From positions 3,782,001 to 3,846,000 of the forward strand of contig NZ_CP024190.1 in the NCBI RefSeq assembly GCF_003391395.1: 64,000 nt of DNA, given 5' to 3'. The DNA is from Mycobacterium marinum (lineage in GTDB: Bacteria; Actinomycetota; Actinomycetes; Mycobacteriales; Mycobacteriaceae). Made by a program: the position numbers and the translations under genes. Below the pieces are notes generated by a model. It did not search any database and was not told the origin of the DNA. It saw only the letters and a program-made list of their open reading frames with translations. Every line of letters begins with the position of its first letter. Positions within the stretch are counted from its first letter, which is position 1. Positions 1 to 15,400 of the stretch are shown piece by piece.

Positions 1-467
1 CCACCAGCGGGACCGGGCTCGACACCACCGACATCCGCGCCTCCTTGAGCCAGGTGTTGCCGGCGTATATGGTTCCGGCCGCCTTCATCGAGATCGACCA
101 ACTACCGTTGACGGTCAACGGCAAACTCGACCGCCGCGCCCTGCCCGCCCCCGACTACACCACCACCGAGGCTTATCTCGCCCCGCAAGGCCCGGTGGAA
201 GAAGTCCTGGCCAGCCTCTACGCCCAAATCCTCGGCGGTAGTGACCGGGTCAGCGCCGCCGACTCCTTCTTTGAGCTCGGCGGGGATTCGCTGTCGGCGA
301 TGCGTTTGATCGCCGCCGCCAACACCACCCTGCACGCCGGTCTGCGGGTTGCTGATGTGTTCGAAGCCCCCACCATCACCGCCCTCGCCCACCGAATCGC
401 CACCACCACCACCACGACCACGCAGCAGGCGGTGGCGGCGTTGGTCGCGGGTGAGCGCCCGCCGCGG
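1..467 (+). other. NRPS1 module 0 (partial): A-domain tail, PCP and linker
   Basis: This is the end of an adenylation domain, with the A10 lysine in VNGKLDRRALP near 115-145. A full carrier domain follows (Ser codon 288) and then a Thr-rich linker around 400-425. The substrate pocket of this module lies outside the window. Confidence 0.9.
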
Positions 468-3400
468 GTGCCGTTGTCGTTTGCCCAGTCCCGGCTGTGG
501 TTTCTTGAGCAGCTTCAAGGCCCCTCGGCGGTCTACAACATCCCGGTCGTCCTGCACCTGCACGGGCCCCTGGACACCGAAGCACTCCGAGCCGCACTCG
601 ACGATCTGATCACCCGCCACGAAACCCTGCGCACCCGCTTCAGCACCACGAGCGAGGGGATCGGCTACCAAGACATCCTCACCCCCAACCAAGCCGAAAT
701 CTTCTGGCAGGTCGTGGATGCCCGCGGGTGGACACCCCAACACCTGCACACCGCTATCGACGAAGCCACCAACTACCACTTCGATCTAGCCGCCGAGATC
801 CCGATCCGCGCCACCGTCTTGCACACCGCCGACCACCAGCACGTGCTGGTACTGCTGATCCACCACATCGCCGCCGACGGCTGGTCGCTGGGCCCGCTCG
901 CCCGCGACCTGAACACCGCCTACACCGCCCGCACCGCCGGACACCCACCGACCTGGGTGCCGCTGCCGGTGCACTACGCCGACTACACCCTGTGGCACCA
1001 CCAACTCCTCGGCGACCCCCACGACCCCACCAGCCTGCTGGCCACCGACCTGGCCTACTGGCAGCACACCCTGGCCGGACTCCCCGAACACCTGCCCCTG
1101 CCCACCGACCGCCCCTACCCCCCGATCGCCGACTACCGCGGCGCCAGCCACCAATTCAGCTGGCCCCCCGAACTAACCACCGCAATCCACACCCTGGCCC
1201 ACACCCACCACGTCTCGGTCTTCATGGTCATCCACGCCGCCCTGACCGTGGTCCTAGCCACCCTCGCCGACACCAACGACATCGCCATCGGCGTCCCGAT
1301 CGCCGCACGCACCCACCCCCACCTCGATGAACTGATCGGCTTCTTCGTCAACACCCTGGTGCTACGCACCCACACCCACCCCGCAGACACCCCCACCGAC
1401 CTACTCGCCCACATCCGCGACCGCAGCCTGACCGCATACCAACACCAACACGTGCCCTTCGAACTCCTTGTCGAACACCTGCACCCGACCCGCTCCCGCA
1501 CCCACCACCCCCTCATCCAGGTCATGCTCGCCTTCCAAAACCACCCCTGGACCCAACACGACACCACCGGCGCCGAAATGCGCCTGGGTGAAGCCAGCAT
1601 CAGCCCCTACCCCGTCGCCACCCACACCGCCCGCATGGACCTGGTCATCTCCCTGACCGAACACCCCACCAGCCCCGACACAGCACCGACCCTGACCGGC
1701 ACCATCGAATACCGCACCGACGTCTATGACCCCACCACCATCAACACCCTGGCCACCCGCCTGCACCACACCCTGCACGCCTTCACCACCCACCCCGACC
1801 AACCCCTGCACCACCTCGACCTCCTCACCGACACCGAACACACCCACCTGCGCACCTGGGGCAACCACCCCACCCTCACCGCTCCCACCACCACACCCGC
1901 GATCTCGATTCCCGCTGCCTTCACCAGCGTGGTCGCCGCTCACCCCCACGCCCCGGCCCTCACCTTCGAGGACCACACCTGGACCTACCAACAACTCGAT
2001 GCGGCCAGCACCCAACTCGCCCACCACCTCACCACCACCCACGGGGCTCGAGCGGGTGCGGTCGTCGCGCTGCTGCTCCCGCGCAGCGACCACGCCATCC
2101 TCGCGATCCTGGCCGTCCTCAAAACCGGGGCCGCCTACCTCCCCATCGACCCCCACCACCCCCCCACGCGTATCGCGTTCATGCTCACCGACACCACCCC
2201 CACCGCGATCATCACCACCACCGAACTCGCCCAACACCTCCCCCACACCCCAGCCGTCGCCACCATCACCCTCGACACCCTCACCCTCGATGACCACCCC
2301 ACCACCCCACTACCCCCACCCGACCCCCACGACCTGGCGTACCTGATCTACACCTCCGGCACCACCGGAACCCCCAAAGGCGTGGCCATCACCCACCACA
2401 ACGCCACCACCCTGCTCACCCAACTCGATCTCGAAATCCCCACCGGCGGGGTGTGGTCGCAATGGCACTCCTACGCCTTCGACGTCTCCGTCTGCGAAAT
2501 CTTCGGCGCCCTGCTCACCGGTGGGCGGGTCGTGGTCGTGCCCGAACACGTCATCACCTCCCCCCACGACCTGCACCACCTCCTGGCCACCGAACACGTC
2601 AGCGTGCTCAGCCACACCCCCTCCGCGTTCTACGCACTACAAACCATCGACGACACCACCCACCACAACCCCACCCAGCCACCACTCGCCCTCACCGCCG
2701 TGATCCTCGCCGGTGAAGCCTTCGCCCCCACCCGTGCTGCGGCATGGCTGTCTCAACAGCCTCACACCCGACTGATCAACATGTACGGCACCACCGAAAC
2801 CACCGTGCACGCCACCCTGCGCGACATCACCGAACACGACACCACCAACGACACCAGCCCCATCGGCACCCCCCTGCACCACCTGGCCTTCGCCGTCCTC
2901 GACAGCTCGCTGCGCCCGGTCCCACCCGGAACCGTGGGTGAGTTGTATGTCGCCGGTACCGGGGTCGGTGTCGGCTATTGGCGCCGGGGTGGGTTGAGCG
3001 CGGCCCGGTTTGTGGCATGCCCGTTCGGGGCGGGCGGGTCGCGGATGTATCGCACCGGTGATCTGGTGTGTTGGGGCCCTGATGGGCAACTGCAATATGT
3101 GGGCCGCGCCGATGAGCAAGTCAAAATCCGTGGCTATCGCATCGAATGCGGCGAAGTCGCCGCCGCCCTGGCCGCACTCGATGGGGTGGATCAGGCGGTG
3201 GTGATCGCCCACGACGCCTCCGGCCAAACCCGGCTGGTGGCCTACTACACCACCACCGGTGGCGGTGGGATCGATACGGCTTGGCTGCGTGACCGGTTGA
3301 GTGAGGTGTTGCCGGCGTATATGGTTCCGGCCGCCTTCATGGTGATCGACGAACTACCGTTGACGGTCAACGGCAAACTCGACCGCCGCGCCCTGCCCGC

Positions 3401-6400
3401 CCCCGACTACACCACCAGCGCGCAGGCTTATCTCGCCCCGCAGGGACCGGTGGAAGAAGTCCTGGCCAGCCTCTACGCCCAAATCCTCGGCGGTAGTGAC
3501 CGGGTCAGCGCCGCCGACTCCTTCTTCGAGCTCGGCGGGGATTCGCTCTCGGCGATGCGTTTGATCGCCGCCGCCAACACCACCCTGCACGCCGGTCTAC
3601 GCGTTGCTGATGTGTTCGAAGCCCCCACCATCACCGCCCTCGCCGAGCTGGTGGGCACCACCACCACTACACAGGCGGTGCCGGCGTTGATCGCCGGTGA
3701 GCGCCCGCCGCGGGTGCCGTTGTCGTTTGCCCAGTCCCGGCTGTGGTTTCTTGAACAGCTTCAAGGCCCCTCGGCGGTCTACAACATCCCGGTCGTCCTG
3801 CACCTGCACGGCCCGCTGGACACCGAGGCACTCCGGGCCGCACTCACCGATCTGATCACCCGCCACGAAACCCTGCGCACCCGCTTTCCCAGCATCGACG
3901 GCACCGGCTACCAAGACATCCTCACCCCCAACCAAGCCGAAATCTTCTGGCAGGTCGTGGATGCCCGCGGGTGGACACCCCAACACCTGCACACCGCTAT
4001 CGACGAAGCCACCAACTACCACTTCGATCTAGCCGCCGAGATCCCGATCCGCGCCACCGTCTTGCACACCGCACCCCACCAGCACGTGCTGGTACTGCTG
4101 ATCCACCACATCGCCGCCGACGGCTGGTCGCTAGGCCCGCTCGCCCGCGACCTCGACACCGCCTACACCGCCCGCACCGCCGGACACCCACCGACCTGGG
4201 TGCCGCTGCCGGTGCACTACGCCGACTACACCCTGTGGCACCACCAACTCCTCGGCGACCCCCACGACCCCACCAGCCTGCTGGCCACCGACCTGGCCTA
4301 CTGGCAGCACACCCTGGCCGGACTCCCCGAACACCTGCCCCTGCCCACCGACCGCCCCTACCCCCCGATCGCCGACTACCGCGGCGCCAGCCACCAATTC
4401 AGCTGGCCCCCCGAACTAACCACCGCAATCCACACCCTGGCCCACACCCACCACGTCTCGGTCTTCATGGTCATCCACGCCGCCCTGACCGTGGTCCTAG
4501 CCACCCTCGCCGACACCAACGACATCGCCATCGGCGTCCCGATCGCCGCACGCACCCACCCCCACCTCGATGAACTGATCGGCTTCTTCGTCAACACCCT
4601 GGTGCTACGCACCCACACCCACCCCGCAGACACCCCCACCGACCTACTCGCCCACATCCGCGACCGCAGCCTGACCGCCTACCAACACCAACACGTCCCC
4701 TTCGAACTCCTTGTCGAACACCTCCAGCCCACCCGCTCCCGCACCCACCACCCCCTCATCCAGGTCATGCTCGCCTTCCAAAACCACCCCTGGACCCAAC
4801 ACGACACCACCGGCGCCGAAATGCGCCTGGGTGAAGCCAGCATCAGCCCCTACCCCGTCGCCACCCACACCGCCCGCATGGACCTGGTCATCTCCCTGAC
4901 CGAACACCCCACCACCCCCAACACAGCACCGACCCTGACCGGCACCATCGAATACCGCACCGACGTCTATAACCCCACCACCATCAACACCCTGGCCACC
5001 CGCCTGCACCACACCCTGCACGCCTTCACCACCCACCCCAACCAACCCCTGCACCACCTCGACCTCCTCACCGACACCGAACACACCCAACTACACACCT
5101 GGGGCAACCACCCCACCCTCACCGCTCCCACCACCACGGCGGCGATCTCGATTCCCGCCGCCTTCACCAACATCGTCGCCACCCACCCCCACGCCCCGGC
5201 CCTCACCTTCGAGGACCACACCTGGACCTACCACGACCTCGATACGGCCAGCACCCAACTCGCCCACCACCTCCTGAACTACGGCGCTGGGCCGGGTGCG
5301 GTCGTCGCGCTGCTGCTCCCGCGCAGCGACCACGCCATCCTCACCATCCTGGCCGTCCTCAAAACCGGGGCCGCCTACCTCCCCATCGACCCCCACCACC
5401 CCCCAACGCGTATCGCGTTCATGCTCACCGACACCACCCCCACCGCGATCATCACCACCACCGAACTCGCCCAACACCTCCCCGACACCCCAGCCATCGC
5501 CACCATCACCCTCGACACCCTCACCCTCGATGACCACCCCACCACCCCACTACCCCCACCCAGCCCCCACGACCTGGCGTATCTGATCTACACCTCCGGC
5601 ACCACCGGAACCCCCAAAGGCGTGGCCATCACCCACCACAACGCCACCACCCTGCTCACCCAACTCGATCTCGACATCCCCACCGGCGGGGTGTGGTCGC
5701 AATGGCACTCCTACGCCTTCGATGTCTCGGTCTGGGAAATCTTCGGCGCCCTGCTGCGCGGAGCCCGCCTGGTCGTCGCGCCCGAGGACGTCATCACCTC
5801 ACCCGAAGAGCTGCACCAGCTCCTGGCCACCGAACAAGTCACCGTCCTGAGCCACACCCCCTCCGCACTCGCCCAGCTCTCACCACAAACCCTCGATACC
5901 GCCACGGTGATCGTCGCGGGCGAAGCCTGCCCACCCGACCTAGCCCAACGCTGGGCTAGCGGTCGCGCCCTGCTCAACGCCTACGGCCCCACCGAAACCA
6001 CCATCTACGCCACCACCAGCAACCCCCTACAACCCGACGCCGACCTGGTCCCGATCGGCGCCCCCGTGCCCGGCGCCGGGGTATTCGTCCTCGACAGGTG
6101 GCTGCGCCCGGTTCCGCCCGGGACCGTGGGTGAGTTGTATGTGGCCGGTACTGGGGTCGGTGTCGGCTATTGGCGCCGGGGTGGGTTGAGTGCGGCCCGG
6201 TTTGTCGCATGCCCGTTCGGGGCGGCCGGGTCGCGGATGTATCGCACCGGTGATCTGGTGTGTTGGGGCCCTGATGGGCAACTGCAATATGTGGGCCGCG
6301 CCGATGAGCAAGTCAAAATCCGTGGTTACCGCATCGAATGCGGCGAAGTCACCGCCGCCCTGACCACACTCGACCCCATCGATCAGGCGGTGGTGATCGC

Positions 6401-9400
6401 CCGCAACGACGCCCCCGGCCAACCCCGGCTGGTGGCCTACTACACCACCACCAGCGGGACCGGGCTCGACACCACCGACATCCGCGCCTCCTTGAGCCAG
6501 GTGTTGCCGGCGTATATGGTTCCGGCCGCCTTCATGGTGATCGACGAACTACCGTTGACGGTCAACGGCAAACTCGACCGCCGCGCTTTGCCCGCCCCCG
6601 ACTACACCACCAGCGCGCAGGCTTATGTGGCGCCGCAGGGGCCGGTGGAAGAAGTCCTGGCCAGCCTCTACGCCCAGATCCTCGGTGGTAGTGACCGGGT
6701 CAGCGCCGCCGACTCCTTCTTTGATCTGGGTGGGGATTCGCTGTCGGCGATGCGTTTGATCGCCGCCGCCAACACCACCCTGCACGCCGGTCTGCGCGTT
6801 GCTGATGTGTTCGAAGCCCCCACCATCACCGCCCTCGCCGAGCTGGTGGGCACCACCACCACTACACAGGCGGTGCCGGCGTTGATCGCGGGTGAGCGTC
6901 CGGCGTTGGTGCCGTTGTCGTTTGCCCAGTCCCGGCTGTGGTTTCTTGAGCAGCTTCAAGGCCCCTCGGCGGTCTACAACATCCCGGTCGTCCTGCACCT
7001 GCACGGCCCGCTGGACACCGAGGCACTCCGGGCCGCACTCGACGATCTGATCACCCGCCACGAAACCCTGCGCACCCGCTTCAGCACCACGAGCGAGGGG
7101 ATCGGCTACCAAGACATCCTCACCCCCGAACAGGCCGACATGAGCTGGCAGGTGGTGGATGCCCAGGGTTGGACACCCCAACACCTGCACACCGCTATCG
7201 ACGAAGCCACCAACTACCACTTCGATCTAGCCGCCGAGATCCCGATCCGCGCCACCGTCTTGCACACCGCACCCCACCAGCACGTGCTGGTACTGCTGAT
7301 CCACCACATCGCCGCCGACGGCTGGTCGCTGGGCCCGCTCGCCCGCGACCTCGACACCGCCTACACCGCCCGCACCGCCGGACACCCACCGGCCTGGGTG
7401 CCGCTGCCGGTGCACTACGCCGACTACACCCTGTGGCACCACCAACTCCTCGGCGACCCCCACGACCCGGCCAGTCTGCTGGCCACCGACCTGGCCTACT
7501 GGCAGCACACCCTGGCCGGACTCCCCGAACACCTGCCCCTGCCCACCGACCGCCCCTACCCCCCGATCGCCGACTACCGCGGCGCCAGCCACCAATTCAG
7601 CTGGCCCCCCGAACTAACCACCGCAATCCACACCCTGGCCCACACCCACCACGTCTCGGTCTTCATGGTCATCCACGCCGCCCTGACCGTGGTCCTAGCC
7701 ACCCTCGCCGACACCAACGATGTGGCGATCGGTGTCCCGATCGCCGCACGCACCCACCCCCACCTCGATGAACTGATCGGGTTCTTCGTCAACACCCTGG
7801 TGCTACGCACCCACACCCACCCCGCAGACACCCCCACCGACCTACTCGCCCACATCCGCGAGGACAGCCTGACCGCATACCAACACCAACACGTCCCCTT
7901 CGAACTATTGGTCGAACACCTGCACCCGACCCGCTCCCGCACCCACCACCCCCTCATCCAGGTCATGCTCGCCTTCCAAAACCACCCCTGGACCCAACAC
8001 GACACCACCGGCGCCGAAATGCGCCTGGGTGAAGCCAGCATCAGCCCGTATCCGGTCGCCACCCACACCGCCCGCATGGACCTGGTCATCTCCCTGACCG
8101 AACACCCCACCACCCCCAACACAGCACCGGCCCTGACCGGCACCATCGAATACCGCACCGACGTCTATGACCCCACCACCATCAACACCCTGGCCACCCG
8201 CCTGCACCACACCCTGCACGCCTTCACCACCCACCCCGACCAACCCCTGCACCACCTCGACCTACTCACCGACACCGAACACACCCACCTGCGCACCTGG
8301 GGCAACCACCCCACCCTCACCGCTCCCACCACCACACCCGCGATCTCGATTCCCGCCGCCTTCACCGCCCAAGTCGCCGCTCACCCCCACGCCCCGGCCC
8401 TCACCTTCGAGGACCACACCTGGACCTACCAACAACTCGATACGGCCAGCACCCAACTCGCCCACCACCTCCTGAACTACGGCGCTGGGCCGGGTGCGGT
8501 CGTCGCGCTGCTGCTCCCGCGCAGCGACCACGCCATCCTCACCATCCTGGCCATCCTCAAAACCGGGGCCGCCTACCTCCCCATCGACCCCCACCACCCC
8601 CCCACGCGTATCGCGTTCATGCTCACCGACACCACCCCCACCGCGATCATCACCACCACCGAACTGACCACCCACCTCCCCACCAGCAGTGGTGTCCCGG
8701 TCATCACCCTCGACACCCTCACCCTCGATGACCACCCCACCACGCCACTGCTCCCACCCGACCCCCACGACCTGGCGTATCTGATCTACACCTCCGGCAC
8801 CACCGGAACCCCCAAAGGCGTGGCCATCACCCACCACAACGTCACCACCCTGCTCACCGACCTGCAGCTAGACATCGCTATAGACGGTGTCTGGTCGCAA
8901 TGGCACTCCTACAGCTTCGATGTCGCGGTCCTGGAAGTCTTCGGGGCCCTGCTCCATGGTGGGCGGCTGGTCGTGGTGCCCGAACAAGTCGTGCATAGCC
9001 CCCCAGACCTGCACCAACTACTCATCGACGAACACGTCAGTGTGCTCAACCACACCCCTTCGGGGTTGGGGGCGCTGAGCCCCCAAGGCCTCGACGAAGT
9101 CAGCGCTGTCATCTTGATCGGTGAGGCCTGCCCAGCAGAGCTGGTCGATCAGTGGGCCCCGGGGCGAACCCTGATCAACGCCTACGGCCCCACCGAAGCC
9201 ACGATCTACCTCACCGCCGCACCGCCGCTGCACGCCGGCGCCACTGTGGTGCCGATCGGCGCACCCGTGCCCGGGGCCGGGGTGTTCGTCCTCGATGGCT
9301 GGCTGCGTCCGGTTCCGCCGGGGACCGTGGGTGAGTTGTATGTCGCCGGTGCTGGGGTGGGTGTCGGCTATTGGCGCCGGGGTGGGTTGAGTGCGGCCCG

Positions 9401-12400
9401 GTTTGTCGCCTGCCCGTTCGGGGCGGCCGGGTCGCGGATGTATCGCACCGGTGACCTGGTGTGTTGGGGCCCTGATGGGCAACTGCAGTATCTGGGCCGC
9501 GCCGATGAGCAAGTCAAAATCCGTGGCTACCGCATCGAATGCGGCGAAGTCGCCGCCGCCCTGGCCGCACTCGATGGGGTGGATCAGGCGGTGGTGATCG
9601 CCCACGACGACGCCCCCGGCCAACCCCGGCTGGTCGCCTACTACACCACCACCGGTAACGCGGGGATCGATACGGCGTGGCTGCGTGACCGGTTAAGCGA
9701 GGTCCTGCCGGCGTATATGGTTCCGGCCGCCTTCATGGTGATCGACGAACTACCACTAACGGTCAACGGCAAACTCGACCGCCGCGCCCTGCCCGCCCCC
9801 GACTACACCACCAGCGCGCAGGCTTATGTGGCGCCGCAGGGACCGGTGGAAGAAACCCTGGCCAGCCTCTACGCCCAAATCCTCGGCCGTAGTGACCGGG
9901 TCAGTGCCGCCGACTCGTTCTTTGAGCTCGGCGGGGATTCCCTGTCGGCGATGCGTCTGATCGCCGCCGCCAACACCACCCTGCACACCGGTCTACGCGT
10001 TGCTGATGTGTTCGAAGCCCCCACCATCACCGCCCTCGCCGAGCGTGTCGGGGCCGACCCGGTCGCTCAGCTGCCATTAATCGCCGGCCCCCGCCCGCCG
10101 CGGGTGCCGTTGTCGTTTGCCCAGTCCCGATTGTGGTTTCTTGAGCAGCTTCAAGGCCCCTCGGCGGTCTACAACATCCCGGTCGTCCTGCACCTGCACG
10201 GCCCGCTGGACACCGAGGCACTCCGGGCCGCACTCGACGATCTGATCACCCGCCACGAAACCCTGCGCACCCGCTTCAGCACCACGAGCGAGGGGATCGG
10301 CTACCAAGACATCCTCACCCCCGAACAGGCCGACATGAGCTGGCAGGTGGTGGATGCCCAGGGTTGGACACCCCAACACCTGCACACCGCTATCGACGAA
10401 GCCACCAACTACCACTTCGATCTAGCCGCCGAGATCCCGATCCGCGCCACCGTCTTGCACACCGCCGACCACCAGCACGTGCTGGTACTGCTGATCCACC
10501 ACATCGCCGCCGACGGCTGGTCGCTGGGCCCGCTCGCCCGCGACCTGAACACCGCCTACACCGCCCGCACCGCCGGACACCCACCGGCCTGGGTGCCGCT
10601 GCCGGTGCACTACGCCGACTACACCCTGTGGCACCACCAACTCCTCGGCGACCCCCACGACCCGGCCAGCCTGCTGGCCACCGACCTGGCCTACTGGCAG
10701 CACACCCTGGCCGGACTCCCCGAACACCTGCCCCTGCCCACCGACCGCCCCTACCCCCCGATCGCCGACTACCGCGGCGCCAGCCACCAATTCAGCTGGC
10801 CCCCCGAACTAACCACCGCAATCCACACCCTGGCCCACACCCACCACGTCTCGGTCTTCATGGTCATCCACGCCGCCCTGACCGTGGTCCTAGCCACCCT
10901 CGCCGACACCAACGATGTGGCGATCGGTGTCCCGATCGCCGCACGCACCCACCCCCACCTCGATGAACTGATCGGGTTCTTCGTCAACACCCTGGTCCTG
11001 CGCACCCACACCCACCCCGCAGACACCCCCACCGACCTACTCGCCCACATCCGCGAGGACAGCCTGACCGCGTTCGAACACCAACACGTCCCCTTCGAAC
11101 TCCTCGTCGAACACCTCCAGCCCACCCGCTCCCGCACCCACCACCCCCTCATCCAGGTCATGCTCGCCTTCCAAAACCACCCCTGGACCCAACACGACAC
11201 CCCTCTGGCCCTGGGTGAGGCCCGGATCAGCCCCTACCCCGTCGCCACCCACACCGCCCGCATGGACCTGGTCATCTCCCTGACCGAACACCCCACCACC
11301 CCCGACACAGCACCGGCCCTGACCGGCACCATCGAATACCGCACCGACGTCTATAACCCCACCACCATCAACACCCTGGCCACCCGCCTGCACCACACCC
11401 TGCACGCCTTCACCACCCACCCCGACCAACCCCTGCACCACCTCGACCTCCTCACCGACACCGAACACACCCAACTACGCACCTGGGGCAACCACCCCAC
11501 CCTCACCGCTCCCACCACCACACCCGCGATCTCGATTCCCGCCGCCTTCACCAACGTCGTCGCCACCCACCCCCACGCCCCGGCCCTCACCTTCGAGGAC
11601 CACACCTGGACCTACCACGACCTCGATACGGCCAGCACCCAACTCGCCCACCACCTACTGAACTACGGCGCTGGGCCGGGTGCGGTCGTCGCGCTGCTGC
11701 TCCCGCGCAGCGACCACGCCATCCTCACCATCCTGGCCATCCTCAAAACCGGGGCCGCCTACCTCCCCATCGACCCCCACCACCCCCCCACGCGTATCGC
11801 GTTCATGCTCACCGACACCACCCCCACCGCAGTACTGACCACCACCGAACTGACCACCCACCTCCCCACCAGCACCGGCACCGGCAGTGGTGTTCCGGTG
11901 ATCACCCTCGACACCCTCACCAACCTCGATGACCACCCCACCACCCCACTGCTCCCACCCGACCCCCACGACCTGGCGTATCTGATCTACACCTCCGGCA
12001 CCACCGGAACCCCCAAAGGCGTGGCCATCACCCACCACAACATCGCCAGTTGGATCAGCTCCCTGCATCAGCGGGGCATCTACGGGTCGGGGGCCCCCCA
12101 GCACAGCTGGTCGCAATGCCACTCCTACGCCTTCGACTACTCCGTCTGGGAAATCTTCGGCGCCCTGCTCGGCGGCGGACGGGTCGTGGTCGTGCCCGAG
12201 GACATCATCACCTCACCCGAGGACTTCCACGCCCTGCTCGTCACCGAGCAGGTCAGTGTTCTCAGCCAAACCCCCGCCGCACTCCAGAACCTGCCACCAG
12301 AAGGACTGGAAAACACCACCCTCCTCACCGGAGGTGAGCCCTGTCCTGCTGACCTACTAGATCGCTGGGCACCAGGGCGGATCATGCTCAACGCCTACGG

Positions 12401-15400
12401 CCCCACCGAAACCACCGTGGCAGCCACCATCACCGCCCCGCTGGTGGCAGGGACCCCGGTGGTGCCGATCGGCGCCCCCGTGCCCGGGGCCGGGGTATTC
12501 GTGCTGGATGGGTGGCTGCGTCCGGTGCCGCCGGGGACCGTGGGTGAGTTGTATGTCGCCGGTACTGGGGTGGGTGTCGGCTATTGGCGCCGGGGTGGGT
12601 TGAGTGCGGCCCGGTTTGTGGCATGCCCGTTCGGGGCGGGTGGGTCGCGGATGTATCGCACCGGTGACCTGGTGTGTTGGGGCCCTGATGGGCAACTGCA
12701 ATATGTGGGCCGCGCTGATGAGCAAGTCAAAATCCGTGGTTACCGCATCGAATGCGGCGAAGTCGCCGCCGCCCTGACCACACTCGACCCCATCGATCAG
12801 GCGGTGGTGATCGCCCGCGACGACGCCCCCGGCCAACCCCGGCTGGTCGCCTACTACACCACCACCGGTAACGCGGGGATCGATACGGCGTGGCTGCGTG
12901 ACCGCCTAAGTGAGGTGTTGCCGGCGTATATGGTTCCGGCCGCCTTCATGGTGATCGACGAACTACCGTTGACGGTCAACGGCAAACTCGACCGCCGCGC
13001 TTTGCCCGCCCCCGACTACACCACCAGCGCGCAGGCTTATGTGGCGCCGCAGGGACCGGTGGAAGAAGTCCTGGCCAGCCTCTACGCCCAGATCCTCGGC
13101 GGTAGTGACCGGGTCAGCGCCGCCGACTCGTTCTTTGAGCTCGGCGGGGATTCGCTGTCGGCGATGCGTTTGATCGCCGCCGCCAACACCACCCTGCACG
13201 CCGGTCTGCGGGTTGCTGATGTGTTCGAAGCCCCCACCATCACCGCCCTCGCCCACCGAATCGCCACCACCACCACCACGACCACGCAGCAGGCGGTGGC
13301 GGCGTTGGTCGCGGGTGAGCGCCCGCCGCGGGTGCCGTTGTCGTTTGCCCAGTCCCGGCTGTGGTTTCTTGAGCAGCTTCAAGGCCCCTCGGCGGTCTAC
13401 AACATCCCGGTCGTCCTGCACCTGCACGGGCCCCTGGACACCGAGGCACTCCGAGCCGCACTCGACGATCTGATCACCCGCCACGAAACCCTGCGCACCC
13501 GCTTCAGCACCACGAGCGAGGGGATCGGCTACCAAGACATCCTCACCCCCAACCAAGCCGAAATCTTCTGGCAGGTGGTGGATGCCCGCGGGTGGACACC
13601 CCAACACCTGCACACCGCTATCGACGAAGCCACCAACTACCACTTCGATCTAGCCGCCGAGATCCCGATCCGCGCCACCGTCTTGCACACCGCACCCCAC
13701 CAGCACGTGCTGGTACTGCTGATCCACCACATCGCCGCCGACGGCTGGTCGCTGGGCCCGCTCGCCCGCGACCTCGACACCGCCTACACCGCCCGCACCG
13801 CCGGACACCCACCGGCCTGGGTGCCGCTGCCGGTGCACTACGCCGACTACACCCTGTGGCACCACCAACTCCTCGGCGACCCCCACGACCCCACCAGCCT
13901 GCTGGCCACCGACCTGGCCTACTGGCAGCACACCCTGGCCGGACTCCCCGAACACCTGCCCCTGCCCACCGACCGCCCCTACCCCCCGATCGCCGACTAC
14001 CGCGGCGCCAGCCACCAATTCAGCTGGCCCCCCGAACTAACCACCGCAATCCACACCCTGGCCCACACCCACCACGTCTCGGTCTTCATGGTCATCCACG
14101 CCGCCCTGACCGTGGTCCTAGCCACCCTCGCCGACACCAACGACATCGCCATCGGTGTCCCGATCGCCGCACGCACCCACCCCCACCTCGATGAACTGAT
14201 CGGGTTCTTCGTCAACACCCTGGTGCTACGCACCCACACCCACCCCGCAGACACCCCCACCGACCTACTCGCCCACATCCGCGACCGCAGCCTGACCGCG
14301 TTCGAACACCAACACGTGCCCTTCGAACTCCTTGTCGAACACCTGCACCCGACCCGCTCCCGCACCCACCACCCCCTCATCCAGGTCATGCTCGCCTTCC
14401 AAAACCACCCCTGGACCCAACACGACACCACCGGCGCCGAAATGCGCCTGGGTGAAGCCAGCATCAGCCCGTATCCGGTCGCCACCCACACCGCCCGCAT
14501 GGACCTGGTCATCTCCCTGACCGAACACCCCACCACCCCCAACACAGCACCGACCCTGACCGGCACCATCGAATACCGCACCGACGTCTATGACCCCACC
14601 ACCATCAACACCCTGGCCACCCGCCTGCACCACACCCTGCACGCCTTCACCACCCACCCCGACCAACCCCTGCACCACCTCGACCTCCTCACCGACACCG
14701 AACACACCCAACTGCGCACCTGGGGCAACCACCCCACCCTCACCGCTCCCGTCACCACACCCGCGATCTCGATTCCCGCCGCCTTCACCAACATCGTCGC
14801 CACCCACCCCCACGCCCCGGCCCTCACCTTCGAGGACCACACCTGGACCTACCACGACCTCGATACGGCCAGCACCCAACTCGCCCACCACCTCACCACC
14901 ACCTACGGGGCTCGAGCGGGTGCGGTCGTCGCGCTGCTGCTCCCGCGCAGCGACCACGCCATCCTCACCATCCTGGCCATCCTCAAAACCGGGGCCGCCT
15001 ACCTCCCCATCGACCCCCACCACCCCCACGCCCGTATCGCGTTCATGCTCACCGACACCACCCCCACCGCGATCATCACCACCACCGAACTGACCACCCA
15101 CCTCCCCACCAGCAGTGGTGTCCCGGTCATCACCCTCGACACCCTCACCCTCGATGACCACCCCACCACGCCACTGCTCCCACCCGACCCCCACGACCTG
15201 GCGTATCTGATCTACACCTCCGGCACCACCGGAACCCCCAAAGGCGTGGCCATCACCCACCACAACGTCACCACCCTGCTCACCGACCTGCAGCTAGACA
15301 TCGCTATAGACGGTGTCTGGTCGCAATGGCACTCCTACAGCTTCGATGTCGCGGTCCTGGAAGTCTTCGGGGCCCTGCTCCATGGTGGGCGGCTGGTCGT

